Assembly (NCBI GenBank): GCA_947044365.1
Contig: OX345644.1
Span: 4,032,077-4,096,076 of the forward strand
Reading direction: 5' to 3'
DNA length: 64,000 nt
From: Petrosia ficiformis
Taxonomy: Eukaryota > Porifera > Demospongiae > Haplosclerida > Petrosiidae
How positions within the stretch are numbered: the first letter of the stretch is position 1; each line of letters opens with the position of its first letter. A model generated the notes under the pieces. The model was not told the DNA's origin. It searched no databases and worked only from the letters and a program-made list of their open reading frames with translations. Shown piece by piece: positions 14,528-29,500 of this stretch. Made by a program: the position numbers and the translations under genes.

Positions 14528-17500
14528 TTAGTAATAATTATTATTGGAATGATGTGGTGGATTAGGATGAATCATAGAAGGGTGTGGTAGTTGTGTGTGT
14601 GGTACAAACACTCCACTACTGACTGAAGCATGTGGTACACGAGGTATATATTCAGTTCCAGGTGGTGTTATAATTTGTTGTGGAGGTGGAGGAGGCATCA
14701 TAGGATTAAAAGAGGTAGGGAAATGTGTATGTATCATGTCCTGTGGTGATATCTGTGCTTGATGTGGATGATGAAGATAAATGTCTGTAGTTGATGGTTG
14801 AATAACTGTGTGGAAAATACAATATTGTAATTATGCTATAGTTCAGTAAGTAATACAAATTATACAAGTACATTCTTTAGAGTGAATTAAGTGTTTTATA
14901 TATATAGTATGAGGGTGGGGATCAGAGATTGGATAATGCCAGAAAGTGCATTATCTAATTGTGACATTTATTGGCCAACGAGTACAAGTACAAGTACTTT
15001 GCATTAATGAGGAAAGGACTTAAAGTACACAAATACATGTACCAATGTAAACCCACCAATGAGTAACTTTAAAATATATCACCTGAGGGCCGAATTGGCA
15101 GGTTTATATAATGCATATAGATCAATGAACCATGATATATCTAATAATGGAGATTCATACAATGTACCCATTAGTTTTCAGTTCACAATTTTACATTTAC
15201 ATCTTCTGAGTGAGTATGTACATTGGTTCTAGGTATATAACTAAACCTGCACGTACCATTGAGAATGTATGGCTATAAATCTCATTATAAGATATATATA
15301 TACCGTATAAGACCGTTAAAACGCCTGTCCCAAATAAGCGCCTGGACCCTTTTAAACGCCCCGGTCAATACATGAATAACCGAAATAAACGCCGGGTGAC
15401 GCCTTAACAACTGGGCGTGGCCTATTCATTTAACACGTGGAATTGATTTTGTGACAAAGCTGACACCTGACATGCGTCTCAGCATGGCTAAAGAAAGGCA
15501 CAGGTCCTTTGACTTGGGTTTCAAGTTAAGAGCAGTAGAATTCGCCGATAAAAGAAGCAAGGAGGCAGCTGCAAGGGAGTTTGATGTAGTCCCAAAACGT
15601 ATAAGAGAATGGTGTAAACAGAGGGAGAAGCTCCTTGAGCAAAAAAAGAGAGGACAGTCAACAAAAAGAAAGCGATTGAATGGAGGTGGACGAAAAGCCC
15701 TGTACGAAGACATGGAAGAAGTGTTGTTCGATTGGATTATGGATTTAAGAGGTAGAAACCTCCGTGTATCACGAAGAATGATAGCAGAACGAGCTAAGTC
15801 ACTGTGTAAAGAAGCACATTCCCCCATGTGTGTTCTTTTCAAAGCCAGTAATGGATGGCTACGCCGCTTCATGAAGCGGAAAAGTTTGTCACTCCGACGA
15901 AAGACCACAGTTTGCCAAGCAACACCAGAAGACTGTATACCAAAACTGGTAAGCTTCATTATTCATTTAAGAAAGCTACAGCGCAAACAGAAGTATACCA
16001 AGGAATGCACCTATGCAATGGATGAGACTGCATGTTGGTTTGACATGCCATCTGATACAACTGTTGCTAGCACTGGTTCTAAAGCAGTTCCAGTTAAAAC
16101 AACTGGGCATGAGAAGGATCATTTCACAGTTGTCCTCACGGCTCGTGCAGATGGAAAGATGAAACCTTTTGTCGTTTTTAAAGGAAAGGGGACACGTTTG
16201 ATGAAAGATTTGCAGAATATACCTGGTGTTCTTGTTACATTCAGTTCCAATAGCTGGATGAATGACTCCCTCACAGCTGATTACTTGCAGAAAATTATTG
16301 GCCGCCTGTCTTTCAGCAAACGTCTTCTACTTTGGGACGCATATAAGTGCCATACTAGTGAGGCCACCAAAGCAGAACTCGGTCGGTTGAAGCTTGATAC
16401 TGCAGTTGTTCCTGGAGGTTGCACTAAATTTATTCAGGCAGCTGATGTCGCATGGAATGCATGCTTCAAAAGCCACATGCGTGGATATTATGATATTTGG
16501 CTTGCTGAACCAGCTGTCCATGAATACACAAGAGGAGGTAACCTTAAACCACCGAGTCGTTCTCTACTTTGCCAGTGGGTGAAGTCTGCTTGGGAAGCTG
16601 TACCTGCTGAAACTGTTAAGAAATCATTCCTATCGTGTGCCATAACTACTGATTTGGATGGAAATGATGATAACGAGATACACTGTTTCAAGCCCAATCA
16701 ACCATGCCACGAGGGAAGAATTGCACTACAGCAAGAGGTGGCCCGCTTTTTAGGTTCTGATGATGATGACACCAGTGATCCATTTGTTTCAGATGATGAT
16801 GAAGAGGAGACAGAAAACAACGAAGTGTTAATACACGATGATCTAAGCGACTCAAGTGGTGAAGAAAGTGATGGTGAAGCCAGTGCAGATAGTGACTGAG
16901 ACCATGCTACATTAATTTCCATTATCATTTTAATTTTCAATTACTTTAAAATTCCATAATAATTATTGACATAAAAAGAAATTTAGTAATAATGTATACA
17001 ACATAACTTACGTAATGCATGATTAAAAAAAAATCAATATCTCACAGCCTTTTTGATAGTTTCTGAATCAATCGAGCAGATCCAACAAATGTATAAGTGC
17101 ATGGGACTTCTAAGCCAACTCCGTGTCTTCTTTTTCCTGTAATCACACATCTGATTTTTCCTCTGTGCTTTAAAAAGTACCATGAAACCCAAGAGAAAGA
17201 ACGGGGCATGTGTCCAACGATTTCATCGTTCCTTTTTACTGCAACAGCAAATTTATCGTGTTCATTGCAATCTTCTGGTTCTAGAATCAATTCTTCTCCT
17301 ACCACTGGGGTCCAGACGAATCTATAAACATGATGACCTCTGATCACACTTTCTTTTCGAAATTCAGATTCTGCCATGTTTTAACACACACACAAAAAAA
17401 GTGGGCGGCTCCACGTTCACGTGGACGAAATGATTATAAACGCCTCTGCTCGAGTAAACGCCTATTTCAATTAAACGCCTGGTAACAAAGTCTTTGAAAA

Positions 17501-20500
17501 GAATAAACGCCTGGGCGTTTAAACGGTCAACTACGGTAATTATATAATTATTATATATATTCTTGTCACATACATGTACACATTGTGCACATTGTATTGT
17601 AGGTCAATTAATAGGGGTGTGGCACATAAACAAACACACACTCCAGCTACAGCACACTAGCAGAATTCAGTTTACAATTACATGTTGACAAACACACATT
17701 TGCAATGAAGTTATAATTGTGCTGTAAAATAATAATTAATCTCACCTCTACGAGGGTCTTGTGTCATATCCAATGGAGTTGAAGGATGTCCCCAAAAGAA
17801 TTGTTGACCAGTTGTCATGACAGTGGGAGTAAGAGGTATACCATATGACATTGTGGAGGTTGCCATGAGATTAGTAGAGGAGGAATGTGGAGGAGGTGGA
17901 GGAGGAGGAGGAGGAAGTTGTGAAGAAAGTGGTACTCTCTTTACTGGACCTAATGATGTAAAAAAATACCATCATAACATCATGTCATTAATCATAATTA
18001 TGTATATCCAGGATTGTTATTTGGATCCAGGTATCCTTTTATTGATGAAGGCTTTCACTAGAAATGTGTATAGTACATATTTATAACAACTTCTTGTATT
18101 AAAATCCACATAATTTATGATATATGACCCAATTTGGTAAGTAGGAAGAGTACTAACTGATCTTTACGGGTACCAATGTCATTGGCTTCCTGCCAAAATG
18201 GCCAAAGAGTGAGTGTTTGAAAGTAAGTGTTTGTTCAAAATGCCAAATCTCATTGGCTGGGTCACATATGAAAGGAAGTGTTTAAGTTGTAATTGATAAA
18301 CTAAGTACAATCTAATGGAGTGACTATACCAGGGTTTAACATATTTAGACTGTGCTACACAAGATTTATTTTCCACTTATACCACGGTGAGTGGGCGATT
18401 GCCATGGTAACCTTTGATGTACAGCGGGAGATATATGCCCATAACATGCCTGTAGACAAGGAGATTTAGTGTCTAGCCACTAAATCATCTATTTGTATTT
18501 TCAAAGTTTTTACAATGAACGTTAATTGAGATAGTACTATAATTTCTACTTGACAACAGCGATATCAAATGTGATTTAATTGCATACTTTTGTGTTACCA
18601 TGGACATATAGCCCTAGTTGGAGGCAGTTATGGGCATATAACTGCCTCCAACTAGGGCTATATCCTATACTTAGTAAAATTGATGGAAAATAGACTACAG
18701 GTAGTTACCATAGCAACAGAGGATAAATACAAGGTATCACTATAAATTGAAATTTCAAACACAGTCAGTCAGTATACTCACCCTCATCAGCTAGAGGTGT
18801 TCTGTCTCCATCATCAGGACTAACAGGTTCAAACTGGGGACCAACTTCTGAATGACGAGTCATAGAAGGAGGAGATCCTGAAATAAACAAATTAATTACA
18901 CAATCATTTGTGTCATAACGTCATTTAAATACAGCATATAGGATATGAAATTGAAATATGAAACACAGTAGTGTATAGTAACTAGTTCCTCACCTCCAGA
19001 TGTTGAAGTTCCTCTGTTAGAAGAACTACTCAGAAAACTAGAACTAAAGGAGAGGAATGAAACACTTGGAGAAGTAACAGGTGGTATAGATGTGGTACTT
19101 GTGATGGTAATGGAGGGAGGAGTGGAAGAGATGGAAGTGAAGGATGATGAAGATTCCTGGAAGTGTGTTTTACGTGGTTGTTGGTGCTGTTCAGAGGGTT
19201 TACGAGCACGATTTCGATACTCAAATAACGACATTTTGCGTTTGGCAGCTGGTTTTGAACCCGGAAGAATTACTCCTTCATTATAAGATGATAATATTGT
19301 AGACTTATCATTACCAGACATCACTTCTCCTTTCATCAGATCTAAAGAATCTTCTGAAACTTTCTCCTTTATTGGAGAAACATCATCTATTTCTTTATCT
19401 CCCTTGTAAGTAGTATCTTGTATTAGAGGATAGGAACTTGTCGATTTGTTATCATCTTTTGTGGAATCTAAAGATGTTATAACATTTGAATTAGGAAGAA
19501 GAGGAGCTGGAGTAGGAGAGGAAGAGATATCCATTTCTACAGTGTCTTGATTATCTTCTTCTTCAGACACTTCTTCAATAATATCCATATTTTCTATGAC
19601 CTCTGAATGGTCTCTCTCTTTTCCTTCTCCCTCAATTTGCATTGGATTTAAAAGTGTCATATCACTACTATCCTTTTGTTCTATAATATTACCAGACCCT
19701 ATCTCAGAGGGGTCTGTTGATACAGTGTTTGAATCTGTAATATTATTATTAGTTGCAGTTTCAACTTGTTTCTCATCTACTGACTCAAATGATTCATCTT
19801 GTACAGATCTTGTAATTGTACCTGTAAATATGTTATACTGTTATAATACATTTTCAGTATCTTAAGGTGACTCATAAATATTGTTGTGAGTACACATTTT
19901 AGCAAATCAGTAGATATATCAAATTTGATTTTGAAGGGTTAATAAATTGATTGCTATAATAATTATACAAGAATAATAATAAACATGAAAATAGATGTAG
20001 GGACGTCAAATCTAAAATGTATGACAACAAGATCAGGATGACACTAATGAAACACAAAGAGCTTTATTTATGTAGGTTGAGGGGTGTGGCAACAGCCAGT
20101 CATGCAGGATAATGTCAATTAAATCTACTAATAATGACAGATAAATTGACTCTGAGCTGTATATACATAATATATGGGGAGCAGGACAAGAGTGTTGAAA
20201 TATGCCAACATGTCCAACAATTGGCTCACTATTTTCACACCCCTGTGTAGGGTTATATGGAAGTGGTTTGTTTACAGACAGACATACACATTTAAGTTAA
20301 TGAAGGTTCTAGTCATAACAAATTATGTTAAGATATAAATTAATTCTTACCACTAGTAGTAAATTGATTATCACATGTACTAGTAATCACTGTACTATTA
20401 TCACGACATGTTTCATTGTCTAGTAAACATGATCCCGATTCAATATCTCCAATAGCCTCTTGATCATCTTTATATATCTTGTGTGTCTCTCCATTTCTTC

Positions 20501-23500
20501 TTGATCTCTCTTTCTCTTGTGGTTTGGAAATCTCCTCAAACTCATCATCATCAGAGAAATCATCAAACAGAGGAGAAGATGGTACAGAAGTGGGAGCATC
20601 GTTTGGAAGTGGTTTTGGTTTGAGACCAAGAACTGGTTTCAGTCCAGATTCAGATGTAGTCATTAGATTATTAGTTTCCGATTTGATATCAGTTACAGAC
20701 ATACATGTACTTGAGATAGAAGAGGAGGAGGAGGAGGAGGAGGAGGTGACATTAGTGACTGTTGAAGAACTACATGTAGAAATTATTGGATCAGAAGAAG
20801 TGGAAGTTGTGATGTTCAAAATATTTTCCTTTTCCTGCCATCTTTTAAGAAAGTGTTTCTTGTGAGGTACTGTGATGAAATAAGAAATTATAAATACACT
20901 GAAATAATAGGAGAAATGATATAATGTGAGGTAAACCTGAACAATTCATGATTTCATAATGTGGAGTAGAGGGGTTAGAGAGATTCTACACTGGATTTCA
21001 GACCAACATGCAACATCTTAGCTACAAGCATTCTGGGGCCACAGAAGCCAGTTCAGAGGGTCTGAGTTAAAAAAAAAAACATTCCAGGAGATCACCCCAC
21101 CCCCAGAGCCCAGAGGAATATTCCAGTTGCTGGCCGGACCAATGTTTAGGTCACAGATATAGAAAGAGATTTCTAGTTTTAAGAGAGACAGTATGTCAGG
21201 AAACTCAAGAAAACGAACAGAAATGTTTGTTTGGTGTCTTATTATACTTCACTGTAAATTTACCACACCTCTAATGAATAATTAATGAACTAAACTTTTT
21301 ATATGCAAAACAATCTCTACTTCCTTCCTTCCCGCCTGTATTAGAAACCTATTTACATCTGCTGACTAATCCAAACACATTTTAACTATTCTACTGTACT
21401 TTTATCTCAATTACATGTACATGTATTTATACATAGACTTACATTGTATAATTATATTAGTATGATTATTATCATGTTGTAACTGATTCTTATGCATATC
21501 CATCCAACGCTGAAGAGAGAGATAAACAGATAGATAGATTAATAAATAGATATAGATATAGAGATAGATAGACAAACATGAAGATAGGTACAAAACAAGA
21601 TATATGGAGAAAAATGTATCGCTATGATTGCTTTGTGGTGTCCAACATATATACAGTAATTGATTTTCTCATGCCTGAAGCCCAACAGCCTATTATAGTT
21701 ATTATTTTGATTAATTAATTTCTTATTGAAAGATCTTGTAGAACATAGGAATATAAGTTCTAGTGAAACGCATCATTCTTCTTGCTGGTCTGTAGCTCAA
21801 GCACACGTTCTATTGAGTGCCATGCCCATTAAATCACTGAGGCCAGTGAATAGCAAAACTTCCTCAACTATGTATACAAAGCATATGAGACACAAACATA
21901 ATAAACAAACATAATATTTGCTTCATTCAAATATTGACTCGTTATTTTGGTATTCTAATGTATTTTTAGTAACCAATATTTGTTTACTGTTTGCACATAT
22001 GCAGAAATTGAACAGGTGAATCGAAAGCAATAACATGGCTGCAAAGAAGTTTCTTGCTCGGTGTTACTGGCTTTCTACACCTGTAGAATACTGAATGACT
22101 AGCTAATATTTTGGTTGTTGTTGTAAACATCTATAGTAATTGCTTACACCAAAATGGTGAGTTAATATTTAATATTTTATTAGAAATGAGTTATGACAAC
22201 ATTTCTCTAAAATCAAGCGAATACCTGGATATTCTCTCATGAAACTAAACGAATACGTGAATACCAAACACTACTATTCGTTGCAGTCCTAATATAAACA
22301 TACATCAAACCCGTGGGAAAGCAATCATAGGGATAACCCTGTGGGTCATAAAAATGTGGATAGACAGACAGATAGATTCTAATCTCACATGTTTTAGACA
22401 TCCTCTTTGTCTTGGTTTATATCCCTCCATTGCTTTAACACATGCTAATGCAAATCCATTCATCATCCAGTGATTAGTATTACCATTAGTATTACCATTA
22501 GTATAAGGAGAATCATTTAGATTACTCATTGCTTCTCTTTGTTCCATCTCCCACTGACGAAGAATAGCCTATATTAAGAGATGAAGAAAGTACACAGAGA
22601 AGAAGTGCATCCAGCTATGTCTAGGTAGCCATTTAATATGATAAGTTTCCCAAATAAGTCTAGATACAAAGTCAGACATTCCTTTGTAGCTTTACCACTC
22701 ATAAGCTCATGCTTTGTTCTACCACTAGTCTATAAATACACATATGTACATGTACATGTACATGTATTGTAAGTTCATTATAGTGCTCCTTTTGAATTCT
22801 GACCTTCTTTCTTGGTAGAGCAAAATCTGCTAGTAGATATTTAGGATGAAGATATGGAGTAACTTCAAAACTTAGTTTAGGAAGAGTAGAAAATGGAGGT
22901 GATATCAAAGAAGAGTCTGTCGGATAAGTGAGATCATGAAAGGAGGAAGGTGGGAGGGCAAGGGAGGGAGTGAGAGGTGGAGAGAAAGCATCAGGAGGCT
23001 CAGGAGAAAGGAGATCCACACTTGAAACACTGGAAAGACGACTAATGAAGATAAATATAATTATATATACATTCTATTACTAAAAATACAATTACTTGAG
23101 TGTCATGTAACTCATGTTCATTAGAAATTTCAATACTGATATACATGTACATGTATATATTCAATACTGATACACATGTACACATTCAATACTGATACAC
23201 ATGTACATATTCAATACTGATACATATGTACATATTCAATACTGATACACATGTACATATTCAATACTGATACACATGTACACATTCAATACTGATACAT
23301 ATGTACATATTCAATACTGATACACATGTACACATTCAATACTGATACATATGTACATATTCAATACTGATACACATGTACACATTCAATACTGATACAC
23401 ATGTACACATTCAATACTGATACATATGTACATATTCAATACTGATACACATGTACACATTCAATACTGATACACATGTACATATTCAATACTGATACAC

Positions 23501-26500
23501 ATGTACATATTCAGTACTACTAAACATGTATATTAAACTTACGGTTTTCCAGATGATAAAAGTTGAACTTTTCTACTATTACTACTTGTTCTCCTGTGGT
23601 AAAATACATACCAGTATAATAATACCACTAGTTATATCAACTATACTGTTTATAATTTTACACATCTTGATAATTATACTGATAAATATGTATATGTATG
23701 TTTAATTAACAGATTTTTATTGTCATTAAGTTGTCTACGTTCATTTGTCCCAAAGAAGTTTTCTAACTCCAAATGAATATATTAATAATGCTTCACCTTT
23801 GAACCTGGACTCCACCCTGTAATAATGATAGTCATATTTATGTTTCCATAGTAACAATACATATTTCCATGGCAACAATAAAAGTAAACAAGGTATACTT
23901 CACAATATATGGCAAAAAAAAAGTTGTGTGTTTCCATACTGTAAGGTCTTTGTGTCCATCAAACAGTGGACTATGTAAGTTTAATATCATGAATGATAAG
24001 TAATGGATAATTATAATTATATGTGTAACTAAATTATTAATAATTATACAGATTTTCCATTTGAAATAAGTTTTTCGAGTCGTTTGGTTCATTGTTCTTG
24101 AAAAGGGCGTGGCAATTTAAACATAGCTCTTTTAGTAATTAGCTACGTGTATGTGTCCGGTAGAAAGTGTATTTTGTTTATAACCTCACCATTACACTAA
24201 TACTGCCTACTTTGTATATGCGGATCTAGCCAAGTTAGCAAATAATTATTAATGATTGTGTACACTGTATTGAAGATATATATCTAACAGTAAACTTCCT
24301 CATCCTTTATCACAAGACACATTAGAGTAATCAAATCATAGAGTATTATCATTAATTTGAAAGAGGTCCTTTTTGGGTCTAGTGATTCTCTTGTTCTGTT
24401 AAATTCACATGTACATATCTCACACCAACTAGTAAACATGTGGTCATAGGAAAGTTTTTACACGTTTGCAATTTTCACAAACATCAATCGCAAAATTTCC
24501 ACCTCACAAACATTACCTGGTATACAATATTCATCATTTATAATAACACTATCATTTCCATTAATTTAGATTACCACTACTACTATCAGTAAAAAGGAGC
24601 TTGATAAACTTTAAAACTATTATATCTCATCTGTCAATTAAAGAAGAGCAAATTGTCTTTATCACAAAACTGTAATGGATAAGGAAATTGCTCGTGCCTT
24701 TAAGAATGGAGATTATAAGAGAGCATCAGAGTTGTTAAAGAAGGTGAGAGATTCTGAGAATATTGGCCTATTGTGGTTCTATCCAGAGAATTACAAGTAT
24801 ATGAATTGTAACATGTACAGTGTTACTCTTCTTCATCTTGCTGCTTATCATGGGTGGTTAGATATCTGTCATCAACTAATAACAGAATATAAATATAATC
24901 CTCATGTACAATACAGCTTTGGATCTCTTGCTGACCTTTCAACACAAACTTACTTTTATGGTCGTCTGCCACCACCACCACCTTTATTCTATGCTACACT
25001 GAGTGGCCACTATGAGGTAGTAAAATACCTCATTAATAAATGTAATTGTAATCCTCATCAACAAAGTGAAGAGGGAGAGACTCCATTATATCTGGCATGT
25101 TTAGCAGGACACTATGAGATAGTAACATATCTCATTAATGAGCATCATTGTGATCCAAACACAGGGGGTAGTTATAATCCACTTCATGATGCCCATATAC
25201 GAGTTCTTCTACACAAAGCTTGTCAATATGGTGAATTACAAGTTGTAACGTTTCTAGTGTCTTTACCTTCAGTAGGTTTGAATATAAAAAGTAACAGTGG
25301 TTATACTCTACTACATACAGCTTGTCGTTATGGTCAATTAGACATCATAAAGTTTCTAGTGTCTTTGCCTTTAGTAGATGTGAATATCCTAAGTAACTTT
25401 GGATATACTCCACTACATACAGCTTGTCATTATGGTCAATTAGGCATCATAAAGTTTCTAGTGTCTTTGCCTTTAGTAGATGTGAATATCCGAAGTAACA
25501 TTGGATATATTCCACTACATACAGCTTGTATGTATGGTCAATTAGACATTGTAAAGTTTCTCATGTCAACAGAAAAAGTTAATCCAATGTCTACCACTAC
25601 ATATGGTGACAACACACTACTTCATATAGCATGTAGACATGGTAATGTGGATATAGCAAAGTATCTCTTATCATCAGGTTGTATAGATCCAATGGCCGAG
25701 AACTCATACCGAGAAACTGCAGTACAATTGGCAGAAAATGACTATGACATCTTGAAACTGTTTGAACCATTTGTAGAATGTAGAGTAGATTTCCCTGTTG
25801 AGTCGTACAGTAAGGTATTTCTATGTGGTAATACTACTAATGGTAAGAGTTCCTTGGCACATGGTTTAGGTCAACGAGTTAAGGGTGTCTCATTGCTGGA
25901 ACGGCTAAATCCTTTTAAAAAACAAGAAAAGGCTGAGCCTTTAACAGCTGGTATTGTTACTTATCATCTTCAGAGTATTGAGACAGGTAATATTGTCTTG
26001 TATGATTTTGCTGGTCATCCTGAATACTACAGTAGTCATGAAGCTGTCTTAGCAACCCTAATGTTAAGATCTCCTGCTGTGTTTATCATCCTAATCAAGC
26101 TAACTGATAAACTGGAGGATATTGAGAAACAGTTGTACTACTGGGCTCATTTTATTCAAAATGTTTGTAGTCGAATGTCCAAGAAGTCTCAGGTAATTGT
26201 AGTAGGTAGTCATGCTGATGACAAGGAAGCCAAAAATGGCAAAGTTCTAGTTCAACATTTAGATTTATCTTGCATTCTAAAAAATATTGGACAGCTGGAA
26301 TATAAAGGTTTTGTAGCTATGGATTGTCGCAAACAAAATGCAAGAGAATTTGACCAATTCATTACCTATCTTTCAGAGAGTAATCAAGCAGTAGTTGACA
26401 GGTCTGACAGTATTAGTTTCTATTGTCATGTCTTGTATGCGTTTCTTACCACAAAGCTAATAAAGGTAGCTGTCACTTTAGAGGATCTATCACAAATGAT

Positions 26501-29500
26501 ACAGAATGAGAACGAGCCTTCTCTTACATCAAATGAACCTGCTCTTCCTGCATTATTAGATGCTCTCAGTGATAAAGGTCTCATCATGTTCATCAGAGCT
26601 ATAGATTCTACCAGTAGCTGGGTGATTGTAGACAAGCTAGCACTCTTAGAAAAGATCAATGGTAAAATTTTTGCTCCTTCTCACTTCAAGGAATATACAC
26701 CAAAACTTGCTAGTAATACTGGATTAGTACGAGTATCTGACCTGGAAGAATTGTTCCCTCAATACAATGTTGACATGTTGGTAGGATTTCTGAAGAGCCT
26801 GGAGTTCTGTCATGAGATTGACAAAGATACACATACGATTATTATTACCAATCTCTCGTCTTCCTCAGAGAAACTGCTATATTTTCCAGCTCTTGTTAGT
26901 GTTGAGCCTTCCTCTGAAGCAACTATCGCTGATGGGTTTGGATGGTGTCTTTGGTGTCCTAACCCCTACCAATTCTTTTCAACCAGGTTTCTGCAAGTTC
27001 TTTTACTACGAATAGCTTATGAATTCTCCTTACAACTAAGTGATGTTGGTATCATTCATAGGTCCCCAGTTCAAACCTTCAATCGATCTTGTCATGTATG
27101 GAAGAATGGTATTTGTTGGACAAGAGATGGTGTTAAAACAGTAGTACAAGTTAGTGAACAGAATCGTAGTATTGTATTATTAGTACAACCACTTCATGAG
27201 AGTTTAGAGTTAGAAAGCCTTCAAGTCAGTAGTTCAGTTATTCAAAAGATCCTTCAGATTAAAGAGGAATTTTCTCATTCTTGTGATACTCGAGAGTGTC
27301 TCATTTCTCCTCATAACCTAAACATGGCCTTACAGTATAATCTTAAAGATCTATCGGTCTTCAAAATAGAAGATATTGCAAGAGCTCTTTTGCTGAATAA
27401 ATTGTTTGTTACTAACAATACGATTGCTAATGAAACACTCGGCATACCGTTACTCCTAGGGCAATTAGAACCATACCATTCCCTCCCTCTACCAGTAATC
27501 CATCAGCTGTTTGATGATAGCAAAGTTAGTCAGTATATCCCAGAACATCTCCTCAGAGTAATACAAGAAAGATGTAGACCAATAATGGATATCTATCCAG
27601 TAACCAGAGAGTCCAGCACATACCAGTCAGTTAGAGATCATCTGAACAGATTCAGTATATTTGGTGGAAGGAATCCATTTGTAAGGGAATGATTACATAT
27701 ATGTTTGTGTGTGACATTTGTGCAGATATTGTGAATTTATTTATTTACTGAAACTAATATTTCTAGGAAATTGCTGATCCTATTCTGACTAATGAAGACA
27801 GGAAAAGAATTTCTGAATTATTGTCTATTACTACTGATGTTAAATCTATAATACCAGATGGTACACTAGGTAAGTATAACTAACGAGCATTACATGTAAA
27901 ATACACAAGTGTAGAGGTTATGAGATTATATATAAATATACACAATGGAAACAGCATGGATGTGTCACATCCACAATTTTGAATGGCAGAATACTGTACA
28001 ACATTATAGTAACTATAACCTTCCACTCTGCCTATGCAAATGGTCAATAATAAATTAATAATAGTGGGTGTTTATTACTTAGTGAGTTCTCCTTACTGCA
28101 AGGAGAAAAGTGATGAAACCCTTTAGTCTGGTAGTTGCTAAGTGGGTGCACATGATTACAAATGCTTTGTTTTCTGAGAATGTCTTTTACCACTCATAAC
28201 ACACCTGAATAATGCTACACCTTCTATGTAACCTACATAATTATACAGTTCAATGATACTTGTATAAGTATTTATAAACTGCATCCTACTTCACAGATGA
28301 GTCACATCTTGCAGCAGTTGTTCATGTATTAAGAGATATGACACCTGACTGGATGAGGTTAGGATTATATCTTGGTATTGATAATACTACATTAGAAATC
28401 ATTGAGGCCAACAATCCACGCATACAAGATTGCCATCAAAAAATGTTATCAACATGGTTAAGACGAGGTGGAGCTAACAGAAACACTCTGATAGAGGCTC
28501 TTGAGAAAATGCACATAGGCTGTATAATAGAAATCATTTGTTCTCAAGTTGACTCGTGTAACTAATACGAGTTTCTTCTATTTTTCTAATTTTTATACTA
28601 TGAATAATATAAAATTAATGTACTAATGTATTAACATAAATATTCATTTTAATTAACACATCCGCTTAAAAATAATTATTAAAAAAAAGTTTTATTTAGT
28701 GTTGAAACAAAATTGAAATCTTTGAATATTAGTTCATTGTTTAGGAATTCGAATGGGTATTTGATTCGTTTAACGTTTGCGCATGCGCAGAAAAAACAAG
28801 TGTATATAGAGAAAAAAAACATCCCTATGATTGCTTTACAAACCTATGACTGCTTTGTGGTGTCCAGCATTCAGTAATCATGGCTGATTTTATCATGCCT
28901 GAAACACAACAGCCTATTATAGTTATTATTTTGATTATCTACTCTCCTTTACCTTTTAAAGAACCTTGTAGAACTTTAGGAATATATTTTAGGTAGAATA
29001 GCTTGCTATTAGTTTCAGTTTCTGCGTAAGCTACAAGCAACTTTCCTTCTTCTGGTCTGTACTACTCTGTAGAGCTCGAGCGCGTGTTCTACATTGTATT
29101 ATGCACCACTCCCATTTATTGACCAAGCCCCCGGGAATGACGCAACTTCCTTAACTACGTATACAACGCATAGTCGCGCAACTGGACACAAGAATATAAA
29201 TATATATATATAGATTCAACCCCGTGGAAAGCAATAAAAACCATGTGCACTTATTAAGGAAATTAAATGCAGGTGGAGAAGTTTCTTGCTTTGTGTTTCT
29301 GGTTTTCTAGGCTTCTATATCAGAGAATGAACAATAAAAACACAGTGGTTGCTGTTATAAACATCTATTGTAACTACTTACAGCAAAATGGTGAGTTAAT
29401 ACTTAATATTTTACAATTTATGATGAGTGAGCAATATTCGAATACCAAGAAGCAGTAATCGTTTCAGCACTAGTATTATTAGTGGAGTTAAAATTACAAT

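Larger units (their letters stand above)
15301..17538. mobile_element. Complete TA-flanked pogo/Tigger-like transposon with two ORFs
   Basis: The element spans 15303-17536 (2,234 bp) between TA dinucleotides at 15301-15302 and 17537-17538, which fits Tc1/mariner-type TA target duplication. Its ends are inverted and imperfect: CCGTATAAGACCGTTAAAACGC on the left versus, reversed, CCGTAGTTGACCGTTTAAACGC on the right. Four AAACGCC-like motifs lie in the left 100 bp and five in the right 100 bp. It encodes a DDE transposase (+) and a HIRAN-domain protein (-), converging. It lies in the last intron (17745-14806) of the KMT2E/SETD5 gene. Both ORFs are intact, so insertion appears recent. Confidence 0.88.

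Noticed and set aside
15426..15959. 177-residue minus-strand open frame
   Set aside because: Shadow of the transposase, low-complexity Ser/Leu composition, no motif.
17817..18086. Plus-strand Gly/Glu-rich open frame
   Set aside because: Antisense of a Pro-rich exon (17949-17746) of the KMT2E/SETD5 gene.
18896..19660. Independent minus-strand gene starting at an internal Met
   Set aside because: The frame extends to an acceptor at 19821 and ends at a donor at 18994; it is an internal exon of the KMT2E/SETD5 gene.
23130..23525. Second splice-site minisatellite candidate
   Set aside because: The unit lacks a donor; its tatcag is not next to an exon boundary, so it is an ordinary minisatellite.
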